The notes under the pieces: generated by a model
Told to the model about the DNA's origin: nothing
Databases searched by the model: none
What the model saw: the letters and a program-made list of their open reading frames with translations, nothing else
Translations under genes and position numbers: made by a program
Origin: Nitrospinota bacterium
GTDB taxonomy: Bacteria > Nitrospinota > Nitrospinia > UBA9942 > JAHJSF01
Direction of reading: 5' to 3'
Length of the DNA: 42,428 bases
Assembly (NCBI GenBank): GCA_018830405.1
Contig: JAHJSF010000046.1
Span: forward strand, 1-42,428
Shown here: in pieces, positions 41,554 to 42,428 of the stretch
How positions within the stretch are numbered: the first letter of the stretch is position 1
Layout of the letters: each line of letters opens with the position of its first letter

Positions 41554-42428
41554 CTACTCCCTTACCTGGCCGTTGCCGAATATTATATATTTGGTCGAGG
41601 TTAGCTCTTCCAAACCCATCGGGCCGCGGCAGTGGAGTTTCTGGGTGCTTATCCCCATTTCTGCCCCCAGACCAAACTCCCCCCCATCGGTAAAACGGGT
41701 TGAGGCGTTTACATATACGGCCGCCGCATCCACCTCTCTTAAAAAACGCCAAGAGGTGCTGTAATCTTCAGTGACAATCGCCTCCGAATGCATTGAACCA
41801 TGTTCCGCTATATGGTCAACCGCCTCATCGAAACTATCCACAACCTTTATCGACAGAATTAGATCGAGATATTCGGTATCCCAATCCTCATCATTGGCCG
41901 CAATAATGTCGGAAACTATCTCCCTTGTCTTGGGGCAGCCTCGCACCTCAACCCCCTTTTCCTTCAGGAGCTTGATAGTCTCGGGGAGGAATTCCTCGGC
42001 TATATCCCTGTGGACAAGGAGGGTCTCCATGGCGTTACATACCCCCGGTCTCTGAACCTTGGCATTTATGGCAATAGCTCTCCCCTCCTCAAGGTTGGCC
42101 TCCTTATCGATGTAGACATGACACAACCCCTTGTCATGTTTGACTACCGGTATGGTGGAGTTCTCTGTAACCATCCTGATTAGGGAGTGACCGCCGCGGG
42201 GGATAATCATATCTATATACTTATCCTGTTTAAGCATTATCTTAACCGCCTCACGGTCGGTTGTCCCGATAAGCTGTATAACATTGTCGGGGAGACCTGC
42301 CTCTGCGGCCGCCTTCGATATAATTTCGGCAATGGCTATATTGGAGTGTATCGCCTCGGAACCACCTCTAAGAATTATGGCGTTTCCCGATTTAAGACAT
42401 AGGGCTGCGGCATCGGCCGTTACATTTG
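41554..42428 (-). CDS. proA: Gamma-glutamyl phosphate reductase, N-terminus outside window
   Basis: NADPH enzyme in proline synthesis reducing gamma-glutamyl phosphate to the semialdehyde. The visible ~291 residues are the C-terminal two thirds: TADAAALCLKSGNAIILRGG, SEAIHSNIAIAE, MIIPRGGHSLI, and the catalytic cysteine in VQRPGVCNAMETLLVH. The gene has no start here: the frame is open to the right edge, and the methionine at 42237 is internal. Ends with GNGQVRE, after which nadD begins within four bases. proB is expected to the right. Confidence 0.95.
   Translation of the reverse strand, partial: NVTADAAALCLKSGNAIILRGGSEAIHSNIAIAEIISKAAAEAGLPDNVIQLIGTTDREAVKIMLKQDKYIDMIIPRGGHSLIRMVTENSTIPVVKHDKGLCHVYIDKEANLEEGRAIAINAKVQRPGVCNAMETLLVHRDIAEEFLPETIKLLKEKGVEVRGCPKTREIVSDIIAANDEDWDTEYLDLILSIKVVDSFDEAVDHIAEHGSMHSEAIVTEDYSTSWRFLREVDAAAVYVNASTRFTDGGEFGLGAEMGISTQKLHCRGPMGLEELTSTKYIIFGNGQVRE

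Noticed and set aside
41554-42237. proA as a complete short gene starting at 42237
   Set aside because: Conserved ProA sequence continues in frame to the right edge, so that methionine is internal.

Overview
This 42.4-kb window is a stretch of bacterial chromosome made mostly of core housekeeping genes with one accessory block. The organism is diderm: it carries lnt, a LapA/LapB-type gene and a lipobox protein. The protein types and neighbourhoods (hemE-hemH-hemG, lnt-prfB, proA-nadD-rsfS, accB-accC beside an M24 peptidase) fit a deltaproteobacterium-like lineage (Desulfobacterota or a related candidate group). That placement is inference from gene content, not a phylogeny. No rRNA, tRNA or CRISPR array was recognised.

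Layout. 0.1-8.4 kb, minus strand: pilD-recX-recA, then ribD-cheR, then a tightly overlapping lnt-prfB-GHMP kinase operon in which prfB keeps the classical programmed +1 frameshift. 8.4-8.6 kb: a divergent intergenic region mostly filled by a 156-bp inverted-repeat element. 8.66-12.0 kb, plus strand: hemE-hemH-hemG, joined by 4-nt ATGA overlaps, covering the last steps of protoheme synthesis. 12.0-17.5 kb: an accessory block of HEPN-motif protein, lone antitoxin-like protein, Ada-like zinc mini-protein, YkgJ cysteine-cluster protein, HDAC-family deacetylase and a two-gene DUF2335 cassette, separated by repeat-rich spacers. 17.6-27.2 kb, minus strand: thrC, phosphomannomutase/phosphoglucomutase, both halves of a class I fumarase, a CrtI-like flavoprotein, accC-accB, an M24 peptidase and a TPR protein. 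27.5-28.3 kb: galU. 28.5-31.7 kb, minus strand: three poorly characterised envelope proteins and a CNNM-type transporter. 31.9-34.9 kb, plus strand: hsp20-lon proteostasis pair. 34.9-38.9 kb, minus strand: M23 peptidase, queA, a YhcC-like radical SAM protein and ruvB. 39.0-42.4 kb: a DUF2065 protein (plus), then, on the minus strand, a LapA-LapB fusion, rsfS, nadD and proA, which runs off the right edge.

What stands out. (1) rsfS has no ATG, GTG or TTG that gives a full-length protein; it either starts at AUU or has a one-base homopolymer problem. (2) prfB is intact only through its +1 frameshift. (3) Several families of short palindromic or inverted-repeat elements sit in almost every larger spacer, including a ~120-bp family with two copies here, one of which supplies the stop codon of galU. 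(4) A LapA-like membrane domain is fused to a LapB-like TPR/zinc-ribbon protein. (5) The accessory block holds several defence-like or unassigned small genes. I did not find a complete novel system that I could defend from sequence alone; the HEPN gene and the DUF2335 cassette are the best candidates.
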